Part shown: positions 39,395-50,771 of the stretch, one piece after another
Position numbering within the stretch: the first letter of the stretch is position 1
How the letters are laid out: each line of letters begins with the position of its first letter
DNA from: Fasciola hepatica
Lineage: Eukaryota; Platyhelminthes; Trematoda; Plagiorchiida; Fasciolidae
DNA: 64,000 bases
NCBI GenBank assembly: GCA_948099385.1
Contig: CANUEZ040000117.1
Location: forward strand, 2,714,001-2,778,000
Direction: 5' to 3'
Translations under genes and position numbers: made by a program
The notes under the pieces: model-generated
Databases searched by the model: none
What the model was told of the DNA's origin: nothing
What the model saw: the letters and a program-made list of their open reading frames with translations, nothing else

Positions 39395-40150
39395 TACTCA
39401 AAAACAGAGGGAGTCCTCACCAACTTATCTGTGTAAATTGGACTTATCCCGAGTTCTTTTTTCATGCCCTACCCTTCATTTAGCGTATTCACGTGTTTCG
39501 CGGATGCAACCTTCCATAAGTTCATACCGGGATTGCACTTGTAAAGTTGGTCATTAAGATACCGGATTTGGTACACTCTCGCTAATATAATGATTGGTAG
39601 AACCGGATCTCCACAGTTTTAAGTAAGTAAACGTTGGATTACCCATTCCCACGCGAATCTGTCTACCTACTTATCTGAAAACTTTGACATACACTATAGG
39701 CATTTCCAGGTGTTACAGCTTACAAGAGGTGTCAGGTAAAAAGGGTTGTCCATTGAAACTCCTTCTGTCGGAAAACTCCAAAATCAATTACTTAGAACAG
39801 CAATGCTTATTTGCAAATCATCTTTCCGGTCCTTCTGAAAGATGAAATTCCCTGGTTCACATGCCTTCCTTTACTTTATTGCTTTCGGTCAGTCTGAGGT
39901 AGTCGCGTTCGTTGTCACTGTACCATTGTTCATTATTCAGTAAGTAGTGAGCCCACTCTACCACAGAATTAGAGTACAAATACCGGATCAATAGATTTGG
40001 ATTATTACGTGGCAAACTAGTAGGCAGGTTGGAATGAGTCTGGTGGGCTTAGGACAAGGTATATTTTCCTCAAAAGAATGGCTATATTGTTGAAAAGCCT
40101 TCATTCAGCAAACAACAAGGTATCCGATGTTCGATTGAACGGTATCGCTG
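39395..40150. other. No gene recognised
   Basis: No open frame of 60 codons or more and no motif. Confidence 0.55.
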
Positions 40151-40153
40151 AGC

Positions 40154-40246
40154 AAGATCCGTTGTCATTACGGATCTTGACGCCTTGGGTTAAGTTAAAG
40201 ACAACACCCGTTCAGTTCTTATTTGACTGACCGTGATTGATCACGG
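40154..40246. repeat. Two perfect inverted repeats close together
   Basis: CAAGATCCG and CGGATCTTG form a perfect 9-base-pair stem with a 9-base loop at 40,154-40,180. About 50 bases on, CCGTGAT and ATCACGG form a 7-base-pair stem with a 2-base loop. This is either a small structured insertion or chance. No run of T follows, and terminator logic does not apply to this DNA. Confidence 0.5.
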
Positions 40247-40249
40247 CTG

Positions 40250-41240
40250 TCTTCCAGAAAAACTGTACCGTGTTTTATCAATAACAATACATAAGGTGAA
40301 ATGGTGTTCTGTTCAGTGCACAAAAACGAGTGTTTCTCTCTCGTAGTTGGGGAAAAATGAACGGATGCTCAAATAGCCTGCACTTTGTGGAATCGAAATT
40401 TCGAATCAGATGAGTAATTCCTACCGTTACAGACCGACTGCAGGATGTCATCACCGCGCAATGAATTCCTAGGGAGTTTCGCCAACAACGATGGCAATAA
40501 AGTTGTTTCTGTTTTCTCACTCAGTTTCAGAGATTTCGTATTCCCTTTGATACCACGGATCACTATGGCTACAATATCAGTAGTTTTCAATCGAACTATT
40601 TTCCTCTGGTTACGAAGTGATCAGTCGAGCGATTTCCGGTCTAAGTAGATTGCTTCCATTGCCTTCGGTCGAGTTTGTTGGGAATTTTTGTGGGCCAAAG
40701 CGACTGACGTGTAGACATAAAATTCCTAGATAACAAGCAATTGTTTACATTATGCCTGGATAGACTAAACAAAAAGTATATCTTTTATTCGAATCCAGGA
40801 CACAGTTGGAAATTTGTGCATAAGCTGCACTACGTAATTGCTTTCAGACCAGATGAATTACTGATACCACGTTTTGTCAGTTTTCAGTCGAAAGTCAAGC
40901 GATAATACCACATGATGAGTCATTTCAAAAGATGTTTCAGTGCTCTCTAGAGTGGAGCTTCTGAAATGCCTTGGTGTTATTTCGAAATGAAATTAGTTTT
41001 ATTTGTGCCTACGCTTACTGACCCATGCATGGATTAGTGAGTCTCGAATGGTCGATCTTTTTTTTTATTTCTTCGACAACAGTAACCTTTGATCAGGTAA
41101 AGCCCATAATATACCGTGGATTTTCCCTTATCGGATCACTTACTTCCACAAGGAACAAATTTTGACTTCAAAGAGGCACTTCTTGATCGAGAAGTTAGTC
41201 CGATTTAGTGGTGAATATTCAATGATAAAACTACTCCTTT
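40250..41240. other. No gene recognised
   Basis: Longest frame 80 codons on minus, overlapped by others on plus; none has a known domain. Confidence 0.5.
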
Positions 41241-41245
41241 TACCA

Positions 41246-41640
41246 GCTGTAATCTTGCTTGAATAGTATGGAGTATGCTTCGACGAAAGGCCAATTTATA
41301 GGATCAAGATATGATTCTTCCAAAGTTATTTTGCCAATTGACACAGCTGACGAACGGATGAAGACACGGTTTCAAGTATGGACCTTCGAAATGAGTGGCA
41401 TAGCGTTGCATCTGAACGACAAGACATATTCTTCCCAGAAGCACACGACTAACTTTGGAGTTGTAACAGCTCATCAAGTATGCATATCCTGTATTCTTCT
41501 TCCCAATCTTCCTCATACTTAACTACTAAGCAGCCGTAATCTTATTTGAATCGTATGGAACATGAGTGCTTAGAATTTGTTTTCCTGACGGGCAGCAACA
41601 ACCGCGAAACCGGTTATGTGCTTCCGGGGAGGCTTGGCCT
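41246..41640 (+). repeat. Dispersed repeat family 2, copy 2
   Basis: Aligns with 28,140-28,405 and 51,005-51,395. Shared parts include the opening TGTAATCTTGCTTGAATAG (TGTAATCTCATTTGAATAG in copy 3), TTCCAAAGTTATTTTGCC, and ATCTGAACGACAAGACA. A second start-like segment (CGTAATCTTATTTGAATCG) occurs at 41,537, followed by CTGACGGGCAGCAACAACCG and TGTGCTTCCGGGGAG. The latter two align with copy 3 around 51,329-51,376, so this copy seems to carry a partial internal duplication of the family's 5' end. Confidence 0.65.
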
Positions 41641-41889
41641 GCTAACCGGATTCAGCACAATACAACTCCTTTCCATTATCTCCCTGTAACATTATTAACA
41701 ATCATAAACAAGAATGGCGAGGCTTGCACACTGTCATCCAAAACAACAACTACCCACGAGAACTAATAACCGATGTGCTAAGAAACTAATTAGTGACACA
41801 CGAGGAGAGGGATGTAAATTGGGTAACCTTCGTTAGTGTCCCGCACAGATGGGACTCATTCTAGGGGATCAGAAAAGTACTTGGTTTGT

Positions 41890-42470
41890 ATGGTGTCCTT
41901 GTTTTCTTTTGAATAGATAACAGTTTGCAAACTCATCTCACAAGGACCAAAGACCCGCAACGTATACACGAAGAGAATGATTGTGTTTACATGAACAACT
42001 GCAAAGACTGCCACTCCCCTCAATATATTAGGAAAACCTACAGACAGGTCAAAACCAGAATCGCGGAAAACAAAAGAAAAGAAAAATAGAGACTAAGAAG
42101 CTAAATGGCTTTAGGAGAATTAGAACGCGACTCTGCAATCGCACTTCAGGCTACACCCCAAAACCGTGCCATTCCCTATGACAACACCAGAATCCTCCAC
42201 TATGGGCTTTACACATACACTGAGTTCCTCTACGCGAAGGCTGTGGCAATCAAAGCCCACCAATCATGTCTCAGTCGTAACGATGGGCCAGAAATTTCAA
42301 TCATATGGATGCCACTTACGGCTCGGATGGATAAACGCCCAAAGGGTTATATACCCTTTTTGACCTCAAATGACCCCAATATCACGGACATAGGACGGGC
42401 GGAGGTTCCACACTCACCGATGAATAGCACCACAAACCTACAGACCAGCAGACGAACACACTGTGACTGA
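41890..42470 (+). pseudogene. Penelope-like GIY-YIG endonuclease remnant
   Basis: The plus-strand frame starting near 41,937 reads RIHEENDCVYMNNCKDC, then PQYIRKTYRQVKTRIAENKR, which fits the GIY-YIG endonuclease of Penelope-like elements. It has the CxxC pair, a YxxxT core (here with R in place of the usual G) and the helix arginine in TRI. A TAG interrupts, then the same frame runs from 42,105 for 121 codons with the blocks IPYDNTRILHYGLYTYTEFL, AVAIKAHQSCLSRNDGPEIS and GYIPFLTSNDPNITDIGRAE, ending at TGA. This matches the end of the element's single protein. No reverse transcriptase is recognisable upstream, so the copy is 5' truncated. It ends facing the minus-strand Penelope remnant at 43.4-44.85 kb. 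Confidence 0.7.
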
Positions 42471-42614
42471 CACTAAATTGTCTAAGCTCTCACTCCATTT
42501 TCATTCGACAGTAAACCAGTTTTGAAAAAGATTATCCGTGGTGACCGAAACGTCTACAACCTTCCAACGATTTCCACTACGCTGATATTGAACAGTAAAA
42601 TTTTACCATAACTT

Positions 42615-42977
42615 TTAGCATGTTGCTTCGATTTTTCGATACATCCTGAACCGATCTCGGTTCTGACACATTAACTGGTAATATACATTTTCGAAAAATT
42701 GTACCATTCCGTGTGTATCGAGTCTAAATTGTGATTGAATATTGATGATACCCAGCTGACTGATATATTTGCTTATGGCGGAAGGGCAATTCGGATGCCC
42801 TCCATCCCACAATTCCAACAGAATGGAGTTCTCTTGAAGAGTAAAATGTCCGTCGCGTAAAGCTGCGCGTCTGGCATAGGCCGCAAAATCCAGTCGATTC
42901 AAATCGCCTGGACCACCAAGCTTTTTCGATTTGTCTAATTCAACTCCTACTTTCACCAATGGAGACCACGTTCGAAC
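42615..42977 (-). CDS. Unrecognised open frame, possible terminal exon
   Basis: On the minus strand a CCTGCAG acceptor-like site (plus 42,978-42,983) is followed by 120 open codons in phase 0, ending in TAA. The predicted peptide is well balanced, with charged and aromatic residues spread evenly: it opens VRTWSPLVKVGVELDKSKK and continues through LNRLDFAAYARRAALRDGHF and LLELWDGGHPNC. A TGA lies just upstream of the acceptor in the same frame, as expected for intron sequence. There is no in-frame ATG near the 5' end, so it would be an internal-to-terminal exon. I do not recognise the family. It sits between two tail-to-tail Penelope remnants, so it may be part of an element, a host exon or a captured fragment; a weak polypyrimidine tract argues for caution. 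Confidence 0.35.
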   Translation of the reverse strand, partial: VRTWSPLVKVGVELDKSKKLGGPGDLNRLDFAAYARRAALRDGHFTLQENSILLELWDGGHPNCPSAISKYISQLGIINIQSQFRLDTHGMVQFFENVYYQLMCQNRDRFRMYRKIEATC

Positions 42978-43399
42978 CTGCAGGGATCAATACCATCAGC
43001 CTGTCTCTTGCAGATTCGACAAAAATGCTCAGAACGCACTCTGCTAGGAAAACCAGTTTTAAATCAATCGGCTGGAATAGAAATGAGGGACCAGAAAGAC
43101 CAAACCTGTTGGTCCTAGAATTATGATATAAGACCATCTAACAGCCACTGGCTCAATGAGTTTCTTTTGTTGAATACAGGAGGACGATTTTCACACTTTG
43201 ATGCTGAATTCTTTTGAAATAAATCGATATAACTGATATCATATTCTGAGGGATTTTTGGCTTGTTCTTGAATACAATCTCAGCATGTATCTTCATGCCA
43301 TCCCTGAAATGAACTGAAATAATTTGTCTGAGGAAGTTTACCGATTGGGTTTATTACATTTTGAGAACTCAGACTGGTGAAAATCTTTTTTTCTGTGAT

Positions 43400-44844
43400 T
43401 CATACTTATACCACTACATCACTACATATTTCGAAAATTCAGGAGATCAGACCGGTTAGACAATGTACATCATTCCGTAGGGACAAAGTACTGTATATAC
43501 ACTTAACGAGACTGCAGAACCCGGTATTTTGTCTTTCAGCCTCAAAAAGAACTGCTGGTCTGGATTGAGACAACATCTTGAGATAGGCTGAGTGAAGTGT
43601 TTTGCTGGTGACACCTGATAATCTTCTCGGCGCAGTCTCAGCAAATCTGCCGTTGTTGATAGGGAAAGTTATTCAAAATGGCTTTCTTTCCCCGCTGATA
43701 CTCATGGAGTTTTCACCTCTATCTGTATCATCTTATCAACCAGGCGATCCGGGTAGTTATTTTGGATGAAAATCCGTTCCACACTTAGAAAGTCTTCCTC
43801 CGTTGTGTCCTCCAAGCATACCCGTCTTGTTTTCCTTGAAAGGCATCTTATTGAGTTCCTTTTCGCCTTAAGAGGCACGGAACTGTGGAAGTGGATATAT
43901 TGCTCACTCCTCATCGGCTTCTTATGTACGTGAATCATCGAGTGAATCACCTTCCAGACTATTCTTCCGAAAGTCCACGAAATTTATTGTGTTGTTTAGC
44001 TCTGTTTCTATTGTGAACAGCAAGTTATCATGATTTGAGTTAGACGAATTTAACAGTTGACCTATCTGGTCTGAGGAATTGATTGCACACAGGGTGCCGT
44101 CTACATAGTGTTTCTGCTATGAACAACAGCTATGGATTGTTGATTCAAGCAGGCCGTTGTCCAGCTTTGCCATAGAGGCTTCGGCAAGAAGTGGTCCGAG
44201 TGGGGAGCCCATTGCTACCCCGTCCTTTTGAAAGTAGATCTGATCCAAGAACTTCAGCCGAATGTTGAGTGTGCACAAAAAACAGCATATATTTCAAAGC
44301 TTCCAAAGGACCGCACACCTCGATGGCGTTGCTGTCGATATGGTCACATAACTAATCGATGGTTTCTCTGATTAGGACATTGGTAAAGATTGAATTGACA
44401 TCTTACGATAGCACCACTAGCTCTTTCATATTCAGGCCTTTTACACAGCATGTGAATTCAAATGTATCTTCCGGTCGGTGTTTTGATATTTCCTGTCTAA
44501 CCGGTTCCAGAGGAATGGTCACCCATTCAGCCACTACGGGGCACGGTGAATTACGCGTGTCAAGGACAGAACTTAAAGAAACTGCATTTCCAAGAATTTT
44601 TGGTAATCCATACAATCTGGTAATGATGGTCCTTGTAGGCCGTATACGTTCAAAAGTAGCCGGGTCTATTGTTCCATTTTGTTTAAGATGTCGTAAAATG
44701 TTGAAGAGCGAATTATCTGCTTGTTATGTTTTGTCTTTCTTTGTTGCCACTTTTGCAAACTCGGATGTCATTCAAAATGGCTTTCATTTCTGTGATATAG
44801 TCTGAATTATTCGGAAGTACAGTGCTCGTACATTTGTCCCGGTT

Positions 44845-44846
<2 letters not shown>
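43400..44846 (-). pseudogene. Penelope-like reverse transcriptase with start of GIY-YIG
   Basis: The minus strand from 44,846 down carries the Penelope-like protein blocks in order: DKCTSTVLPNNSDYITEMKA (the ADKGxxxVVL block); then LYGLPKI at about 44,600; LEPVRQEISKHRPEDTFEF; and DVNSIFTNV near 44,380, motif A with its aspartate kept. A frame change leads to VAMGSPLGPLLAEASM (44,189-44,218, motif B) and KHYVDGTLC (44,091-44,110, motif C with the second catalytic aspartate now glycine). The frame at 43,950-43,702 gives QYIHFHSSVPLKAKRNSIRC, and 43,550-43,456 gives LKDKIPGSAVSLSVYTVLC and MMYIV, the entry to the GIY-YIG domain. Stops occur at motif A and elsewhere, so the copy is dead. An (AT)16 tract abuts its 5' end. 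It lacks the rest of the endonuclease unless that decayed beyond recognition. Confidence 0.85.

Positions 44847-44878
<32 letters not shown>
44847..44878. repeat. (AT)16 microsatellite
   Basis: Uninterrupted AT alternation directly at the 5' boundary of the recognisable Penelope reverse transcriptase frame on the minus strand. Confidence 0.95.
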
Positions 44879-44879
<1 letters not shown>

Positions 44880-44881
<2 letters not shown>

Positions 44882-46940
44882 TTCACAATCCTTTTGTATT
44901 TCTGTCAGACGTCGTTTGTCAGCAATGGTCTCTCTCATCTCCCACCTGTCTAATTGCCTCAGTCTCAACTTGCCATTGTATATTCATTGATATAGATTAT
45001 ATAAATTTATTGGATTCATAGTTCATTTTGCCCCAAGGCTACTGGCTTCTTATACTATGCAAGCCCAATTCAGTGCTTTACTTACCACTAAAAATTTCCC
45101 AAAGTACCATCAATATGTTTTATCGGCTCCGCTGCGAAGCACCTGTGTCCCGTTTATACTAGGATCTAACGACAGAATCAAACGAAAGTTCGACACACAT
45201 CTAATGCGAATGACAAATTTTGGGCGGTAAAACGTCTTTAATTTTTCTAAAACTGGACGGATGATATAACTATTCACTATGTTCCACTCGCTTTCAAGTT
45301 ACCTTTGAATGCGCATTGGAGATTTCCCGGGAGGTTTCCCCGTGTCTTAGCAATTTGTCACTAGGCAAGTGCAATGATGAGAAAATGACAATGTCCACCG
45401 GTTTGATCTGACGTGCTTGCAGTCACGTGCGTCAAGTTGTATGGAGAAGTCATTGAGCTTACCACAAAACCTATGACACTTTCATCTGCACAGAATAAGA
45501 ATTTCATCAATTTTGGCAAGATCCCACTCATCGAAAGAGTTCGAAAATCCAAGAACTGAAGCTGACCGGGAGGCCAATCGTGTGCGTTTTATCTGCCGTG
45601 AAAAACTGTTAAAATTAGTTGAATGGTCGATCGCTCGGTGAACTTTATAAATAAAAATTAAAAATCCATTTTTATTGCGAATGGATTTGAAACACTTATG
45701 ATACACTTGTTTTCTATGAATTGATAATCGCTGAGCTCGGCTTTCATGTCGTAATCTTTTCATCACCAGGTTTACTGATATCATTAGTGTGCTGGTAGCG
45801 ATTCTTTCAATTGTCACTGTGCACAGTAAATGCCAGGCTACATGTAGTCATTTTGGTGTTCGAATAAAGTCAATGTAGCAATCCATTGATACCCTCGCTG
45901 ATTTGAGCTTTTTAAATTTTCCCATATTTTTATCATTTCGAGCCGAACACGTACAACCCACGAATCCAAGTTACCGTCTCTGCATAATACAGAAAAAAAA
46001 CTTCATGAACCGAGTAAGTGCTACAACAGGCAACAACAGTCACACTGGTTGAATACCAATATGGCGGCAAACAGCCTGACCAATTAATGAAAGAAATACT
46101 CGGGACGGGTTTCCGTCGAATGTGGTTTAGTACTTTTGTCACTGCGTACGCGTAGAATATGCAGAACCTTTCGTTCCGGTTTTTGTGTTCAATGAATTAA
46201 GTTTTGTCTCCAAAATGATCATTGAAATTAGTGGTTGCTATCTGCCGGAACCTCATTCCCACATGATTATTTAATAAGTCACAACAATGAAGCTGAGATC
46301 TGCGGAATGTCGAGTTCTACGGTCATCGATTAAAACCTCTCACCATGAGAGGTGGGATGGACGGATGATTATTCTCTCACACAAATATGTTGTCATCGTT
46401 GTATTGGAAAACCGTGAAGGAGTAAAAGTGGGTATATTTATTAGGGTGATTATATTCGTAACTCAGAGACTTCATGAAACAAATCATTCGTAGACCTCAT
46501 GGCTGGCCGTTTGCTTTCATTTAAGTTAGACAATGTCAATAACTATCCTACTGAATCCATAACAGTAACGAAATGCAAGTTAACAATATAAAGTTGAATC
46601 AGTTATTAACGAAACCAGTTCGTGCAGCTAAATACAGTACTGATATTTGCTGAGACTAGTACGTGATCGTTTTTTCGGCAGAGCTTCAAATCTAGATAAA
46701 TTTCCGTACAAATCAACAAGTTAAAACTGCTTCATGTCACGCTCGCCTATAAATTTTGTCCTCAAATTGATTGCAGGATTGATAGAAATCAGTAAACGTC
46801 ATTCAAAAATGAACGTGTCGCATACACAACGCACAGCCAAGGTTTATACCTGACAGTGTTTTACGAGTTGTATTTCGTTTCCGTTATTCCCTACTGCTTT
46901 TGCTCTCGCTATATTTCTGTCAAATGCGCTCAACCAGCCA
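44880..46940. other. No gene recognised
   Basis: The longest frame is 111 codons on minus (45,482-45,817), basic and without a known domain. The next, 63 codons at 45,361-45,552 minus, likewise matches nothing. Part of 44,880-45,100 could be the non-coding leader of the adjacent Penelope remnant. Confidence 0.45.
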
Positions 46941-46945
46941 CTCAC

Positions 46946-47191
46946 CTGAATTTCGTACTCTTTCTTCCCGATATGCGGCAAAATACTCGCCCCGACAGAC
47001 TCACTGAAACAAACCGAATCGAACCAATCTCATCCAACTCTCCTGCTTTGTGTTCTGTACAGCGAACTATTGCCTCAGGTGTCACACACTCTTTGGCCGT
47101 ATACGTGCTCTCGAGAGACATTGACTGCCATAAAGATAAAATTAATCGATTCTTCAATGCGATAGCCGATTTTGTTACCATCCCATCCAAC
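46946..47191 (-). CDS. Possible internal exon with a strong splice donor
   Basis: On the minus strand about 82 open codons run straight into TTCAG|GTGAGT, a perfect splice donor (plus 46,940-46,945 is ACTCAC). The peptide includes SLESTYTAKECVTPEAIV and IGSIRFVSVSLSGRVFC. An acceptor could be the CTGAG at plus 47,192-47,196, but its pyrimidine tract is poor, and a TAA closes the frame at about 47,219. I do not recognise the protein. The opposite strand is open for 115 codons over the same bases, so one of the two frames is a shadow, and the whole block could be a GC-richer repeat. Confidence 0.25.
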
Positions 47192-47194
47192 CTC

Positions 47195-48280
47195 AGTTTG
47201 TAGAATGCCCCATTTTATTTATGAATCAACCACCGGGTTTCACACTGCCCATTCGCGTCGCCTAGTGACACAGGCTTGATCCATCCCAATCTGACTCGCT
47301 TCATGCGCACAAATGTAAAAGCACCGCTCATCGGCTTGATTTTTGTTTGCCTGCGCGGACACAAAATGTCAAATTGTTTCATGTGCACTGTCTCGTACAG
47401 CACGGCCCGTTACGTTGGCAACAGTCAATTTGATTTGGACAGAAGAGGACGGAACTTTGATGATCAATTAGACTACCAGGTTGGAAAAATCGTGAACGCG
47501 ATTTCCTATAGAGAATGGTAGGTGTATAGTCCCCGCGTGTTCACACCAAATGTCTATGAGTGTGCCAATCGGTTTCAGCGGCTATTGTTGATGCATCTTC
47601 TGTGGTACCTGAAATAGATGACAGTGGACTTGATTGCATTGACTAATCAATAGCCGCGCTTCAAGTAGGGAGATGTTATTATTTGCGCAGTTGGCCAAAA
47701 CGGATAAAAAAGCCTGCAAAGAAGGGGTGAGATCGCAACAGACTAGCTAGTAGAAAGAACACGGTCCAAACGATGGTCTTTCAGTCACAGTATCACTGGG
47801 GTACATTGAAAAGAAATCAGTGAGGATGGTGCTCAGGAGAATAAACAAAAACCCGCACGTACCACGCTAATCAACGTTGGTGGAGTGTGGATGTGTCAAT
47901 GTGCCACTTGAACGGTCTCGCAAGTCCAGTCAGCTTACGTTTATGTTATGACTCAACCGTTAGGAGACAGAAAAACCGATCACTGAGTGGGTTTTTTGTG
48001 AAAGAACATTACCGCAACTCATAGGCACGTCTAACAAAACAAATCGATAAAAGGAAATCGATACGAAAATGAGCTATTGTGACTTAGAGAATAAACGGAC
48101 AGTAAAAACACTGTTTCGTGTGAGGATGCGAGTACACGGGCTGGTGTGTGGGTGTGTAGGTGTGTATGCATGTACATGGTGTCAGCTGACGGTCCGTTCA
48201 GTTTATCATGTTTTTTATCTGCTGTTTGAATCATTTTCGGTAACTTCCTAATTACCCTGTAAGGGTGAGATCCACCATTC
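47195..48280. other. No gene assigned; GT-rich patch
   Basis: The segment 47,215-47,521 stays GC-richer and open on both strands (62 codons minus, 81 plus). It could belong to the same exon or repeat as 46,946-47,191, but nothing is recognised. A GT-rich low-complexity patch, mirrored as CA-rich on the minus strand, lies at 48,141-48,178. Confidence 0.4.
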
Positions 48281-48282
48281 GG

Positions 48283-48432
48283 CCGTGGCCAAATGGTTAT
48301 CACCATGGACCTGGACAGTAGCTACCCGGGTTCGATTCCCGACACCACCCGTCACTTTCCCATTTGGCGGCTTATCATTGGCTGCTGTCCTCTTTCTGAA
48401 TTATTGAACTTCGTTGAATAATAAATAAAAAG
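48283..48432 (+). mobile_element. tRNA-derived SINE, family 1, copy 2
   Basis: A better-preserved copy of the element at 15,915. It has A box GTGGCCAAATGGTTA at 48,285-48,299, a near-consensus B box GGGTTCGATTCCC at 48,328-48,340, a body with GGCTGCTGTCCTCTTTCTG and ATTGAACTTCG, and an A-rich end AATAATAAATAAAAAGG. The head still resembles a tRNA, but the body continues about 80 bases beyond where a tRNA would end, which marks it as a SINE. Confidence 0.8.
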
Positions 48433-48434
48433 GA

Positions 48435-50590
48435 AGTTGAAGTGTATTTCACTCTATTATTAGCTCCTGAGGGTTAGAATCTTGAGAAAATTGATCGTAT
48501 TTACCACCGTGCACAGTGGATTGTTTTGTCATCAAGGCTTGGAATGGTGAACTACCTGATACCGTAATCACTTGAATTAAGTTCAACGTTGAGTAAAACA
48601 TTCAGCAACAGATTTCGTAATAGATTACAAGGTTAGTATATTTTATAACAAAAATTTGCAATAAACCAACAGTTTTGATAAAATCTACTCAAAAAAAGTC
48701 TGTGTAATCATAAGGTATTACTTTAGTATTCCCTCGACTCCGCATTACCTAGTGGAGAAGCACGGATTTTACAGTTTACTAGATCTCAACTCAGCACGAA
48801 GTACACCGTGTGCTCATGAGACTTCAAGCGGAAAGGAAAAGGTGTTATTGTATTAAAAGTCACCGTAGAAAAGTATTTCAATGTTTTTACCTCGAAAGAA
48901 AGAAATATGTCAGTCTTTCCCAGAAATGCTACATTTTGCTTTGCATTGTAATTTAATTCCCAAAAGTTGGGTTCTCAAACTTTTCATGATGAAACCACAG
49001 TACCTGTATCCAAAAATATAGAAACATAGTGAAATGTGTCGGGGCACGTATGCAGTATTCTCCTTACATATGCCTTCCCTATATGCTTATTTTTCAGGGA
49101 ACATATACCCTCACTCGGTCACAAACCTATTACGGGAAACTGATGAAATTGAGTAGATACTGCGGATGTTGGATATCGAGCTTTTGCCTTAAATCGATAG
49201 GCTTTCCGTTGTCTCTTACCCACAACATCACTCAATCGGGCATTGCGTGTTCAAAGACCTTGCTTACTATCGGCAGTTTCGGACACCAATGTCAGCTGAC
49301 GGTTTTCTTCATTCATTATTTATTCATCTGGACTTAATGGAATAAGCCATCGATAGAATACAACGTATCCGCATTTACTGCGACGGTTCGTCTTTCTCTT
49401 ATGTGCGTTTGCTTGCATATTCATCGGTTGGATGACTTGATTTGACTGCTTACGATGAAAACTTAAATTTGTGAACCAAGAATAAGCGGTGTACCTTAAC
49501 CACGGTAATTTCCCCGTTTTTGTCTGGCCCCAGCCGAGCACGAAACCGGAATCTTTTACAAACAGTTAAACAAAAGGGAAAACATGGAAATTTTTTTGCA
49601 CAGTACTGTGAGGTGGGAATGGAGGGTGGACGAATCCGTCGGCAAAGGATTCCTTAAGAAGAAAACTATGCACCATTTGATTCGCCTTTAGGTCACTTCA
49701 TTATTCATTCCTCTTGTCAAGATAACACATGCACATGCAGTACTAAGGCGTGAATGGCTCTCATGCTTGCGTTCGATTTAGCCTGGGGTCAACGGTTTCC
49801 AACACTTGGGTCTTTTTGAAACTTGTCAGACCTGCCAAACACAGGTACACAATTAGTGTTTTGTCACTGCTTCTTCTGTAAAGTTCAGGGTTTTTCAGGA
49901 CACGACTCGTCTTTTTCACAAAATAAGTTATAAACTGGTCTACAAAACCGAGACTCACGGGGCTTCCGTTGCATTACTGTTGATTTATCTCTAAATCCGA
50001 CCTGAGAGGGAAGCAACTGATATTGGTAAACTGATTTAGATCAGCTTTTATTCGACATGGTCACAGCTGATCTGATCTCTTGGACCGGAACGTTTGTATT
50101 TATTGACTGTAAGTCAAACGAGGCTACTTGTTTGCCGTTCGCACTGATCAAAACAGAAAGTTTACCCATCGAATAACTGTCCTTTATCTATGTGCGAGAC
50201 CACTGATTTCCGAAATACTTCAAGCAAATTCACTAGCCTTTTCACCTATTGGTGTTGCGGTGGTTTTTTCATAGATATTGTCAGTTGGGTGGCACTCCTT
50301 ATTTGTGCAGTTTCGGTTAAACATACAGTAGTGGAGTTTGGGTTCCTTTTATCTCATCTATAATCACGAAGTAAAAGTATACCTGACACTAGTTACCCAT
50401 TACATTTGTGCCTCGTAGAATGAACAAAACTGAATCAAAATAAGGTCTCTGCGTTGCCTTTTTGGGTAAACGCAACTTTCCCCGTTCTATATCAGACGTC
50501 ACCAATTACGGATAAACATCCTACATAATACGAGATTCATCATGCAGTTTGAACGCTCAAATCACTGAAAACAATGGAAGCAATGTACAA
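48435..50590. other. No gene recognised
   Basis: Longest frame 102 codons (49,029-49,337 plus), with no domain recognised. Confidence 0.5.
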
Positions 50591-50593
50591 CCG

Positions 50594-50700
50594 TTCCATT
50601 CTTACTAGCGGTCACCTATAGTGCACATTCAACGAGCTGTAACTGGGTTTCGAACCAGGGGTGAAAGGTTGCGAATTGAACGCCGTAACCACAAGATTAT
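50594..50700 (-). mobile_element. tRNA-related SINE, family 4, copy 1
   Basis: Read on the minus strand, this runs from TTGTGGTTACGGCGTTC through a B box CCTGGTTCGAAACC (plus 50,646-50,659) to GTGCACTATAGGTGACC and AGTAAGAATGGAA. It matches the plus-strand copy that starts 72 bases to the right, in the same order of parts, so the two are inverted copies of one short element. The third copy is at 63,885. Confidence 0.75.
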
Positions 50701-50771
50701 CCAGATCAAGTGTTGGAAGGGCCATGTATCACGTGGTGCATAAGTTCAAAAACCGTTGAGGGCCATCCCGG

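Noticed and set aside
44359..44805. 148-codon plus-strand open frame
   Set aside because: It lies antisense to clear Penelope reverse transcriptase blocks on the minus strand and is their shadow.
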